From: Marinobacter guineae
Lineage (GTDB): Bacteria; Pseudomonadota; Gammaproteobacteria; Pseudomonadales; Oleiphilaceae
DNA: 64,000 bases
Assembly: GCF_002744735.1 (NCBI RefSeq)
Contig: NZ_KZ319339.1
Location: 62,001-126,000 of the forward strand
Direction: 5' to 3'
Within the stretch, counting starts at the first letter, position 1. Every line of letters begins with the position of its first letter. The notes under the pieces are model-generated. The model saw only the letters and a program-made list of their open reading frames with translations, had not been told where the DNA came from and did no database searches. A program made the translations under genes and the position numbers. This document shows, one piece after another, positions 44,467 through 52,480 of this stretch.

Positions 44467-45435
44467 TCAGTATCTCAGTAGTGCGGAACCCCATGTGAAC
44501 CCGCCACCGAAGGCCTCCAGCAGGATCACCTCATTGCGCTTGATTCGTCCGTCGCGTACGGCGACATCCAGCGCGAGGGGTATCGAAGCGGCAGAGGTGT
44601 TGCCATGCTGGCCGACGGTAACCACCACCTGGTCCATGGACATATTCAGTTTTCTGGCAGTAGCAGAGATGATTCGCAGGTTGGCCTGGTGCGGCACCAG
44701 CCAGTCAATATCGGATTTCTGCATCTGATTGGCTTCAAGGGTTTCGTCAACGATCTTGCCGAGGGTGTTCACCGCCACCTTGAACACTTCGTTTCCCTTC
44801 ATCTCCACGAACGCTCGTCCGGCTTTGACCTGATCATAACCATGGGCAATGCCGCAGGGCACATGAAGTAACTCTTCATATTGGCCGTCGGCATGAATGT
44901 GCGTGGAGAGAATTCCGGTTTCCTCATCGGCTTCCAGGATCACCGCACCGGCACCATCCCCGAAGAGCACACAGGTGCCACGGTCTTCCCAGTTGATGAT
45001 GCGGGAGAACACCTCCGCCCCGATGACGAGCGCCTTCTTGCTGCTGCCGGTTTTGATGAACTTCTCAGCTGTTGCCAATGCATAGACAAAGCCGCTGCAG
45101 ACTGCCTGAATATCGAAAGCCGGGCAGCCATGGATTCCCAGCCGGGCCTGCAGAATGCAGGCGGAGCTCGGAAAAATCTTGTCCGGGGTCGACGTGGCGA
45201 ACACAATCAGATCAATGTCTTCAGCGTTGATTCCAGCCGCTTCGATGGCGTTCCGCGCAGCCTGCTCGGCGAGGTCGACCGTAGTCTGGCCCTCTACAGC
45301 AATATGCCGCTGCTCGATTCCTGTACGCTCGCGAATCCACTGGTCTGTGGTGTCGACCATTTTTTCAAGGTCTTTATTGGTAACGATATTGTCTGGCAGG
45401 TAAGAGCCGGTGCCGGTAATTCGTGCAAAGGTCAT
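44467..45435 (-). CDS. fabH: 3-oxoacyl-ACP synthase III (FabH)
   Basis: A 322-residue ketosynthase III. The catalytic Cys is in [14 protein letters not shown], the His in [11 protein letters not shown] and the Asn in [15 protein letters not shown]; the N-terminal [17 protein letters not shown] and C-terminal [13 protein letters not shown] are conserved. FabH condenses acetyl-CoA (or another short primer) with malonyl-ACP to start fatty acid synthesis. It is a stand-alone gene, not in a fabHDG-acpP cluster, so it may be a second copy. Confidence 0.93.
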   Translation of the reverse strand: MTFARITGTGSYLPDNIVTNKDLEKMVDTTDQWIRERTGIEQRHIAVEGQTTVDLAEQAARNAIEAAGINAEDIDLIVFATSTPDKIFPSSACILQARLGIHGCPAFDIQAVCSGFVYALATAEKFIKTGSSKKALVIGAEVFSRIINWEDRGTCVLFGDGAGAVILEADEETGILSTHIHADGQYEELLHVPCGIAHGYDQVKAGRAFVEMKGNEVFKVAVNTLGKIVDETLEANQMQKSDIDWLVPHQANLRIISATARKLNMSMDQVVVTVGQHGNTSAASIPLALDVAVRDGRIKRNEVILLEAFGGGFTWGSALLRY

Positions 45436-45553
45436 TCGCGAGTGTCCCGAGGCGTAACTGGTTTAACGTTTTTCAATGCTATACCTATGCAACGTCGCGC
45501 GTAATTAGCGATTTGTCAAAGACGCCACGAAACTGGCAGGCTCGTCTATGCTG

Positions 45554-45567
45554 AAGGTGATCACCTT
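45554..45567. promoter_or_regulatory. Perfect palindrome AAGGTGATCACCTT upstream of ydcH-like gene
   Basis: A 14-base perfect dyad lies 47 bases before the start of the YdcH-like gene and about 120 bases from the divergent fabH start. This is typical operator placement, but no regulator can be named. Chance occurrence is possible. Confidence 0.3.
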
Positions 45568-45613
45568 TGATCGAAACAATGCATAACTCTGCACAGAAAA
45601 GGAGAGCAAGACG

Positions 45614-45865
45614 ATGGGCATTTCCAGCCATGAGCTTCACAAAGAATTTCCCCAATACAGCGACCTTATTGATGAGCTAAAGAGCAACGACCCGGGGTTC
45701 GATGAGCAATTCCGGGAATACGCGGAGCTGGATCAGGAAATAGAGGGGCTGGAAAAGAGGGATTCGCCCATCAGTGACGACAAACTGCATCGCATGAAAC
45801 AGAAGCGAGCTCAACTTAAAGATAATCTTTACCGGGCGTTGGTTTCAAACGGCAAATCATCATAA
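45614..45865 (+). CDS. YdcH/DUF465 family small protein
   Basis: An 83-residue charged protein. HELHKEFPQYSDLIDELKSNDPGFDEQFREYAELDQEIEGLE and KLHRMKQKRAQLKDNLY form two long helices with the spacing typical of the DUF465 (YdcH) family. Its function is not established. Strong ribosome site (AAAGGAGAGC) before the ATG. Not obviously cotranscribed with the following genes. Confidence 0.85.
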   Translation: MGISSHELHKEFPQYSDLIDELKSNDPGFDEQFREYAELDQEIEGLEKRDSPISDDKLHRMKQKRAQLKDNLYRALVSNGKSS

Positions 45866-46035
45866 AAACGCAATGATTGTGTAACCTGAATTTCACTGAA
45901 AAAATGCTGAGAGCCCCGTGTGTAGGGGTTTCCAAGTATTTAGAAAACTCCTCGTCAACTCTAGAATAGGATCCTACTTAAACAAGGTCCCGGTTTTAAA
46001 TGACCGACTTTTTGCGTTGACTCAGGAGTTTTGAA

Positions 46036-46188
46036 ATGAAAAGGGCAGCTTCTCTCTATAAAGGCTGGCGGATGAAGCGCAACTTCGTCCATCTGGTTAT
46101 GACTATGGATCGCCGTTTGCTGAAGGACGTCGGGTTTCCCCCTGAACTGGTTGAACAGAAACTGAGCACTCCTTTCTGGAAATACTGA
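46036..46188 (+). CDS. DUF1127 (YjiS-like) small protein
   Basis: A 50-residue basic protein, MKRAASLYKGWRMKRNF at the start and RRLLKDVGFPPELVEQKL at the end. The arginine-rich first half plus the L-D-G-- motif match DUF1127 proteins, some of which act in small-RNA turnover and phosphate/carbon physiology in alphaproteobacteria. AGGAG is 7 bases before the ATG. Confidence 0.8.
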   Translation: MKRAASLYKGWRMKRNFVHLVMTMDRRLLKDVGFPPELVEQKLSTPFWKY

Positions 46189-46225
46189 TCCGGAAGAACT
46201 GACCGGCAATTGCACCGGTAACCCG

Positions 46226-46254
46226 CTGAACTGGTGGGAAAATCACCAGTTCAG
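46226..46254 (+). terminator. Strong hairpin downstream of the DUF1127 gene
   Basis: CTGAACTGGTG and CACCAGTTCAG form a perfect 11-base stem around a seven-base loop, 38 bases after the DUF1127 stop. The T-run after it is weak, so it may act as an mRNA-stabilising 3' hairpin as much as a terminator. Confidence 0.55.
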
Positions 46255-46422
46255 AGTTTACGCAATGTCACAAAAATGTAATATGCCATTGTTCTTAAAG
46301 CGTTTTTATCTCGAAAAAGTATAAGAAAATTGATCTGAATCTGTATTTTCTATGAACGGATCGGTCTATAGTTTGGCTACCTCCAGAACCCCACCGGTTC
46401 ACCCTGAAAGGAGAGCTCGACG

Positions 46423-46674
46423 ATGATCCAGGAATTCCTGAAAAGCACCTTACCTTTAGACTCTTCCGTTACCCTCAAACGTTCTGAGATTATCCCTGAT
46501 AGCGAAATTGCAGCTGCCCGCAGCGAGGCATTCGAAATCGTCTCCGACGCCGGCGAAACCGTAGGCTTCGTGAAAGCCTGGGAAGAAGACCCCAGCTTCC
46601 GCGGCTACGTTCATTTCGATTCGGACGGCAACGTGATCGACTGGAAGGTTTTCAAGGGCCGGCTACAGAGCTGA
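46423..46674 (+). CDS. Small hypothetical protein (83 residues)
   Basis: An acidic 83-residue protein with a very good ribosome site (AAAGGAGAGC). The pattern EIVSDAGETVGFVKAWEEDPSFRGYVHFDSDGNVIDWKVFKG suggests a small beta-hairpin domain. No known family is recognised. The 168 bases before it, after the hairpin, are A/T-rich and likely hold its promoter. It is followed 3 bases later by the convergent peptidoglycan-binding gene. Confidence 0.7.
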   Translation: MIQEFLKSTLPLDSSVTLKRSEIIPDSEIAAARSEAFEIVSDAGETVGFVKAWEEDPSFRGYVHFDSDGNVIDWKVFKGRLQS

Positions 46675-46677
46675 CGG

Positions 46678-47571
46678 TCATACCAGCCAGCCAAAAAAGA
46701 AATCAAACAACACACTGAAGAAGCCGCCACCGGTGCTCCGCCGGGGTTCGTTGACAGGCGGAGTGTCAATAGATGTGTTGTCAATGCTATCAGCTTGTTC
46801 AGCAACCGCTGTTGCCGCTTCGGAATTGTCTGCCTCAACCGTCGCTACTTCAGCAGCCGTAACAGTTTTCGTGTTGGCGGGTAATGAGGAGTCAATGACC
46901 TTGGTTTCAGACTCCGGGGCGGGGCTGGTTTCAGCGACTGGCTCGGATACTACCGTCAAGGTAGCCGGGATCTCTGAAGGTTCATCTTCAGAGGAAGTCG
47001 AGGTTTCCGTTATAATCGACTGATATTCCTCTTTATCTACAGGTGATTTGGCCACCGATTTTGCGGATTTCTTGATAGTTGGCCGAGCCACAACAGTGGC
47101 CTCTTCAGCGCCGGAATCCTGGTTGGTTTGGTAAAGCTGGGCCGGGAGTTCAGGTTCGGGCTTCGGTTGTGGCTCAGTTTTCGTCACAGGCCGGGGGGCC
47201 GAGCGCAGTTCCAGCTCTGGTAAGCCCAGTGCTGCCACAGCGTCTTTACGACTGGCAACAGCATTGCTGCTGATTGGTGCGTTGGCGGTGGCCTTTACGC
47301 CAAGCGCCTTCAGGGTTTGCGAATCCAGATCTCCACTGGTGGCAAGGCCGGTTTTGTCCTGATAGTCCCGCACAGCGCCCCGCAGCTTATTGTCATACCA
47401 GCCGTCCGCTCGCCCGATGTCATAGCCGGCGCCGTAAAGGGCATTTTCCGCTGAAAAAATAACTTTCACCGGGCTTGCCGCATGGGCAGCACTAAGGCCC
47501 ATGGCCGCGGTTAACATAACGGCGGCTTGAGTACGAAAACCAGGAACCTGGCAATGGCGTGAGCGTTTCAT
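46678..47571 (-). CDS. Exported protein with a peptidoglycan-binding-like domain
   Basis: About 297 residues. A signal peptide (RTQAAVMLTAAMGLSAAHA) is followed by a PG_binding_1-like repeat: ALYGAGYDIGRADGWYDNKLRGAVRDYQDKTGLATSGDLDSQTLKALGV. Residues 120-275 are a low-complexity Pro/Glu/Ser/Thr/Val linker. The protein ends in an aromatic, hydrophobic tail (FFSVLFDFFFGWLV). It probably sits in the periplasm and touches the cell wall. GGAGGG precedes ATG 47571. Confidence 0.75.
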   Translation of the reverse strand: MKRSRHCQVPGFRTQAAVMLTAAMGLSAAHAASPVKVIFSAENALYGAGYDIGRADGWYDNKLRGAVRDYQDKTGLATSGDLDSQTLKALGVKATANAPISSNAVASRKDAVAALGLPELELRSAPRPVTKTEPQPKPEPELPAQLYQTNQDSGAEEATVVARPTIKKSAKSVAKSPVDKEEYQSIITETSTSSEDEPSEIPATLTVVSEPVAETSPAPESETKVIDSSLPANTKTVTAAEVATVEADNSEAATAVAEQADSIDNTSIDTPPVNEPRRSTGGGFFSVLFDFFFGWLV

Positions 47572-47680
47572 GGCGGAATCCCTCCGGGGCTGTCCGTATA
47601 CGTTTACATTTCGTAACGTGAGCCCTGAAAGTATCAGCAATATCCGGGGCCGCCTATGACACAGTTAACAACCGGAATAA

Positions 47681-49681
47681 TTAGCTGACCTGGAACCGGC
47701 GAACGAGACTGTCCATCTCTTCGGCCATACCCGCAAGTGCCTTGCTGGAATTGTTTACGTGAGTAATGTCTCCAGTGAGTTCGTCAATCGCACCGCTGCT
47801 GGCCTCAACATTCTGAGTCATTTCAGCGGCGGTCGCCCGTTGTTGTTCGGTGGCGCTCGCAATCTGTGTCGTCATGTCCACAATCCGGTTCACTGCCGCC
47901 AGAATGTCCGATAGCGCCGTCCCGGACTTGCCTGCCTCTTCACTGGCCTCCTCAGCCATCTGTCTGGCCTTGCTCATATCAACCACGGCTCCTGCGGCAC
48001 CACTCTGGAGATTCGATACAATCCGCTCAATATCGACTGTCGAGTCCTGAACCCGTTTGGCGAGCCCGCGGACTTCATCGGCAACCACTGAGAATCCTCG
48101 GCCCGCTTCACCCGCCCGAGCCGCTTCAATGGCCGCGTTTAGCGCCAGGAGGTTGGTCTGCCCGGCGATACTCTGTATCACTTCAAGGACACCACCAATT
48201 TCACCGGACTCCTGTTCCAGGCGTTGAATGCGTTTGGACCCCGTTTCGACCTGTTCCGCAAGTCGGGTTACCGACTCAATTGCATTGGTCACCGTTGCCT
48301 GTCCGGTATCGGCCAGTTGCGCTGCCTGCCGGGCAGATTCGTCTGTGTCATTAGTGTTGGATGCGATTTCATCGGACGTGGAAACCATTTCCTGCATCGC
48401 CGCAGAGACCTGGGTAATCTGATCTCTTTGTTGCTCAGAGTTAGTCGTCGTCCTGTCAGTAATGCCGGACAGGGACTCTGATTCGTTGGTTAGCCCGCGT
48501 GATGCTGAGGCGATCTTTGAGATTATGTCCTCAAGGGTCTCCAGAAACGAATTGACGGCTGAAATGAAGTCCCCGATTTCATCAGGGCGGCCTTTGGTAA
48601 GCCGGGTTGAGATATTGCCTCGATTGTTGCCAATGTCCTCCAGGTATCCGAGGATTTCGCTGCGAGCGCGTTTCACGCTGGCGGCCATCATCCGGCTAAA
48701 GAGGAAGGCAACCACCAGCCCTAGCACTACGGAGGTGATGAAGGCGGCCAGAGTGAAGCGCAGGGCAGTGTCGGTTTCTGATTCCGCTTCATCTGCGACG
48801 GCTTCCAGCGCAACAAATATCTTTTCTTCCAGGTCTCTGGCAAGTTGCGTGATTTCCGGGCCTAGAACATCCAGTTGTTCTGTTTTTATTCTGTTCATGG
48901 CGTTTTGATGAAGCAGGAGATCGCTCACTGAGACCTGATATTTTTCCAGCGCCTCGATGGCCGTATCGAGATATTGGCGGATGAAATCGGGCACGGCATC
49001 CATATCAAGAAAGGATAGGGCAATCGCAACATCCTCCATGGCATAACCCAATGCTTTCTCGGAGTTTTCAGTGCCATCGGCAAAATATCGTTGGGTTGCC
49101 ATTCGCATCAGGAGTGTGTCGTGGATCAGCTGCTCAAGTGCGACCCGGAGCGGGCTATCCGGCTCCCGGTTTGTGATGCCGTCTATCGCCCTGCGCAAAG
49201 CTTCGGAAGCGGCCGGGCCATACTCGTCCAATTCCTCGGCAACAATTCGCTGTACTTGCTGTTTGGCGGGCACCAACTCCTCTTTGAAGATACCAACGTA
49301 CCGAGTCGTGGCCTGCTCGATTTCCTTGACCAGCCCGATGCGTTCCGGGGCCCGGATGTTTGCCTGAGCGTTTGCGAGGTCATTGAAAAATTCCGACTCG
49401 AGCTGCTCAAGACGGGAGAGGGTTTCCTGATTACCCGTGGCGTAATAGTCGAAAACCCAAAGTCTCAATCGGTAAAGGTTGATGAGCACACCTGTCGCAA
49501 CCGCCGTTTCCGGCGCAAGGTCTCTGGCGACCGTGCCCATACGATCATCCAGGCTCCGGAATTCGCGAACACTGTAAAAAGTAACGAGCGCAAACAGCAT
49601 CAGGATAAACACGGGGGCAATCAGCAGTTTGCCGCGCACGCCGAGACGACGCTCAATAGATTCAAAAATGGTGGCAGTCAC
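47681..49681 (-). CDS. Methyl-accepting chemotaxis protein
   Basis: A 666-residue chemoreceptor. The first transmembrane helix is near residues 19-37 and the second near 310-330 (FTLAAFITSVVLGLVVAFLF), with a long periplasmic helical sensor domain of about 270 residues between them. A HAMP-like segment and the signalling domain follow, with the hairpin tip NLLALNAAIEAARAGEAGRGFSVVADEVR. Ligand unknown. No CheB/CheR-docking pentapeptide is seen at the C-terminus. GTG start with AGAGG upstream; single gene. Confidence 0.92.
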   Translation of the reverse strand: MTATIFESIERRLGVRGKLLIAPVFILMLFALVTFYSVREFRSLDDRMGTVARDLAPETAVATGVLINLYRLRLWVFDYYATGNQETLSRLEQLESEFFNDLANAQANIRAPERIGLVKEIEQATTRYVGIFKEELVPAKQQVQRIVAEELDEYGPAASEALRRAIDGITNREPDSPLRVALEQLIHDTLLMRMATQRYFADGTENSEKALGYAMEDVAIALSFLDMDAVPDFIRQYLDTAIEALEKYQVSVSDLLLHQNAMNRIKTEQLDVLGPEITQLARDLEEKIFVALEAVADEAESETDTALRFTLAAFITSVVLGLVVAFLFSRMMAASVKRARSEILGYLEDIGNNRGNISTRLTKGRPDEIGDFISAVNSFLETLEDIISKIASASRGLTNESESLSGITDRTTTNSEQQRDQITQVSAAMQEMVSTSDEIASNTNDTDESARQAAQLADTGQATVTNAIESVTRLAEQVETGSKRIQRLEQESGEIGGVLEVIQSIAGQTNLLALNAAIEAARAGEAGRGFSVVADEVRGLAKRVQDSTVDIERIVSNLQSGAAGAVVDMSKARQMAEEASEEAGKSGTALSDILAAVNRIVDMTTQIASATEQQRATAAEMTQNVEASSGAIDELTGDITHVNNSSKALAGMAEEMDSLVRRFQVS

Positions 49682-49874
49682 TGTACAACCTCTTCGAAAG
49701 TGCTCGATACCTCAGTTAACGACCGAGGGGGGATTGTCTGGAGTGAAACGTCACGATTTAGTCAACAAAGTTCGCCTGCATTGCCTTGAGGTCTTTTTGA
49801 TGCCGGAGGTGGCGGGAAACAGGATGAGGAAAGCCGAAGAGCGCTAAGGGAAGCGTAATCAAAGTAGTTGAGAC

Positions 49875-49931
49875 TGAGCCTCGTCAGAACGCACCATACC
49901 GTATTGGCACCGGCGCGTCTGATGAGGCTCA
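49875..49931. terminator. Long inverted repeat downstream of the FabG-like gene
   Basis: TGAGCCTCGTCAGAACGC pairs with GCGTCTGATGAGGCTCA (two mismatches) around a loop of about 22 bases. It lies in the 270-base gap between the convergent-spaced chemoreceptor upstream end and the reductase stop. A transcription terminator for the reductase is likely, though no T-run is visible. Confidence 0.4.
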
Positions 49932-49952
49932 AGCAGGCAGGATTACATGCAG

Positions 49953-50696
49953 CTACATATAGACGCCGCCGTTGACATTGATCTGTTGGCCGGTGATGTA
50001 GTCTCCATCAGCAGCTACGAACACGACGGCTTTGGCAATTTCTTCAGGCTGGCCAAAGCGCGCCATGGGTACACGGGCGATTATTTTCTGGCGAATATTT
50101 TCCGGAACCTGAGCAAGCATTTCGGTTTCGGTAAAGCCCGGCGCAATGGCGTTTACAGTAATGTTATGCCGGGCTCCCTCCAGCGCCAGCGTTTTTGTAA
50201 ACGCAATGATTCCGCCTTTACTGGCCGCGTAATTCGCCTGGCCAAAGTTACCGGCCTGTCCCACGAACGAGGTAATATTGACGATGCGCCCGAACTTCTG
50301 TTCCATCATGATCGGCAGCACTTCAGAGCAGGTCGCGTAGACACTCCCCAAGTTGGTATCTAGAACTTCCGTCCAGTCCTGATCGGTCAGGTTTTTCATG
50401 GCCTTGTCGCGGGTGATGCCGGCATTATTGACCAATATGTCGATCCGCCCCCATTCGTTCTGAACCTTGCGTATCAATTCACGGCCTGCTGACATCTGTG
50501 AAAGGTCTGCCTTGAATGCCAATGCACGCACACCCAGATCCTCGAGCTCCTTTACCACGGAGTTAGCGTCAGCTTCCCGGGAGACATAATTGATTGCCAC
50601 GTCAGCGCCGCGCCTGGCGAGTAGTTTGGCAATTTCTTTGCCGATTCCACGGGATGCGCCCGTAACAATTGCAGTTTTACCTTTGAGATCTTCCAT
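49953..50696 (-). CDS. 3-oxoacyl-ACP / acetoacetyl-CoA reductase-like SDR (FabG/PhaB type)
   Basis: A 247-residue SDR. TGASRGIGKEIA binds NADP, NNAGITRDKAM and NITSFVGQAGNFGQANYAASKGG supply the structural and catalytic Asn/Ser/Tyr/Lys, and the end is VFVAADGDYITGQQINVNGGVYM. The sequence is very like FabG and PhaB reductases that make 3-hydroxyacyl thioesters. No phaA/phaC or fab neighbour is present to decide between roles. GAGGA precedes the ATG. Confidence 0.87.
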   Translation of the reverse strand: MEDLKGKTAIVTGASRGIGKEIAKLLARRGADVAINYVSREADANSVVKELEDLGVRALAFKADLSQMSAGRELIRKVQNEWGRIDILVNNAGITRDKAMKNLTDQDWTEVLDTNLGSVYATCSEVLPIMMEQKFGRIVNITSFVGQAGNFGQANYAASKGGIIAFTKTLALEGARHNITVNAIAPGFTETEMLAQVPENIRQKIIARVPMARFGQPEEIAKAVVFVAADGDYITGQQINVNGGVYM

Positions 50697-50979
50697 GGTG
50701 CTTTCCTCTGCCGATCAAAGCCTTTTCCAAGGCGTGTAGGTCTTGTTTTAACGGTAGGGCAGTTATGTTGTTGTAAGTCATGGTTGACTCAATAAAAGCT
50801 AGCAGAGCGAATATCACTGCACAAGAATTGAACTGGAAGATAAGTCGTCATTTCTCGAACGAACAGGGGCTGGCTGGGGGTGCGGTAGGTGTGCAGGGTA
50901 TGCTGGAAACATGGTACTTTCGAGCCAGAAGATGTTGTTAACCAATGTCAGGAAAATTCAGACTGGTGAGTAGACGTTT

Positions 50980-52440
50980 ATGAACGTAATAGTCATAGGT
51001 GCGGGTATTATGGGTACCACTTTTGCCACATTGGCAAAAGAGCTGGCACCCGAGTTGGATGTCACCATTCTGGAACGACTGGACCGAGCCGGGGCGGGAA
51101 ATTCATGGGCATTTTATAACGCTGGCACGGGACACGAGGCAAACTGTGAGCTGAACTATACCCCCGTGGATGAAGAGGTCATCTCGGTTGAAAAAGCCTT
51201 GAAGATCCATGCCCAGTTCAACGTTGCCAAGCAGTTTTGGGCTTACTTGATAGACAAGGGTGTAATCGAAGATCCCCAAACGTTTATCAACCAGACCAAG
51301 CACTGCACCATTGTTTCCGAATCCGCCATTGAAGAGCTGAAATTGCGATTCAAGGAAATGTCAGCTCATCACTTTTTCGAGCAAATGCGTTATTCGGAAG
51401 AGTTCGATGAAATTAAAAGCTGGATTCCCTACACCATGGAAGGACGCCCTAGCCATGAGAAAATGGCCGCTACCGTTATTGAAACAGGCACGGATGTTAA
51501 CTTCGGTGCTTTAACGGAGCAGATGGCGGCGTATGCAGTGCGCGACCTGGGTGTAAAAATCGAGTACGGAACCCATGTCAAGCGCGTGCACAGGAGCCCG
51601 ACGGGGCGTTGGGTTGTTGAAGCTGAAAGCAAAGGCGCCAGGGTTCAGCATAGGGCGGATGTGCTCTTTGTGGGCGCCGGTGGGGGCGCATTTCCACTTT
51701 TGAAAAGAAGCCACTTGCCGTTCAGGAGTCGATTTGCCGGCTTCCCTGTAGGCGGGCGTTTTTTGCAGGCTTCGATCAGCGAAGAACAGGCCGCGCATTA
51801 CCGGGCCAAAACCTACGGCAAAGCAAAAGTCGGCGCGCCTCCCATGTCGGTGCCCCATCTGGATTTGCGAGTGGTGGATGGCAAACACTATTTACTTTTC
51901 GGTCCTTTCGCATCATTTAAACCGGTTCTCGAGAGAGGCCGTGGTTTTTTGGATTACCTTACCTCAATTCGTCTGCATGATATCCCGGGCTTGCTTAACG
52001 TCGCTCTGGAGCATTTTCCGCTGGTTAAATATCTGGTTTCAGAGACCTTCAAAGGCGAGAAGAGCATGTTCGAGGAGCTCGACAGCTTTGCTCCGGGCCT
52101 GAGTAAAAAGTTCGATTGGAAACCGGTTCAAGCCGGCCAGCGGGTGCAGATCATTAAAGACGGGGATTTGCAGATGGGCACAGAAATCCTCGTATCCAAG
52201 GACAAAACTTACGGGACGTTACTGGGGGCATCGCCGGGGGCGTCGGTTTCGCCCGAGGTTATGTTGCGCTGTCTGGAACAATTGATACCGTCTATCTTTT
52301 CCAAAGAGGAAGCCAAAAAGAAAAGGAATGAGATCTTCCCCGAGGATGATCTGGAGACCCTTATCAACAATCCGGATCGGTACCGGGAGATTCGTGATGC
52401 AGTCAATAAACAGTTGGGGATAAATCAGTCCAGGCCGTAA
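50980..52440 (+). CDS. mqo: Malate:quinone oxidoreductase
   Basis: A 486-residue peripheral membrane flavoenzyme that oxidises malate and reduces quinone. FAD motif GAGIMGTT near residue 7, the signature FYNAGTGHEANCELNYTP, PVGGRFLQAS and the C-terminal LGASPGASVSPEVML agree with Mqo. It provides an NAD-independent way from malate to oxaloacetate in the TCA cycle. The next gene, isocitrate dehydrogenase, starts 40 bases downstream, so they may share a transcript. The 283-base region upstream probably holds its promoter; no specific site stands out. Confidence 0.88.
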   Translation: MNVIVIGAGIMGTTFATLAKELAPELDVTILERLDRAGAGNSWAFYNAGTGHEANCELNYTPVDEEVISVEKALKIHAQFNVAKQFWAYLIDKGVIEDPQTFINQTKHCTIVSESAIEELKLRFKEMSAHHFFEQMRYSEEFDEIKSWIPYTMEGRPSHEKMAATVIETGTDVNFGALTEQMAAYAVRDLGVKIEYGTHVKRVHRSPTGRWVVEAESKGARVQHRADVLFVGAGGGAFPLLKRSHLPFRSRFAGFPVGGRFLQASISEEQAAHYRAKTYGKAKVGAPPMSVPHLDLRVVDGKHYLLFGPFASFKPVLERGRGFLDYLTSIRLHDIPGLLNVALEHFPLVKYLVSETFKGEKSMFEELDSFAPGLSKKFDWKPVQAGQRVQIIKDGDLQMGTEILVSKDKTYGTLLGASPGASVSPEVMLRCLEQLIPSIFSKEEAKKKRNEIFPEDDLETLINNPDRYREIRDAVNKQLGINQSRP

Positions 52441-52480
52441 TAAATTCGGCCCACACGGCCAGTCCCTCAGGGAGAAATCT

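Noticed and set aside
45530..45552. Possible sigma-54 promoter (GG...GC) before the YdcH-like gene
   Set aside because: The spacing between GG and GC is 9 or 13 bases rather than the required 10.
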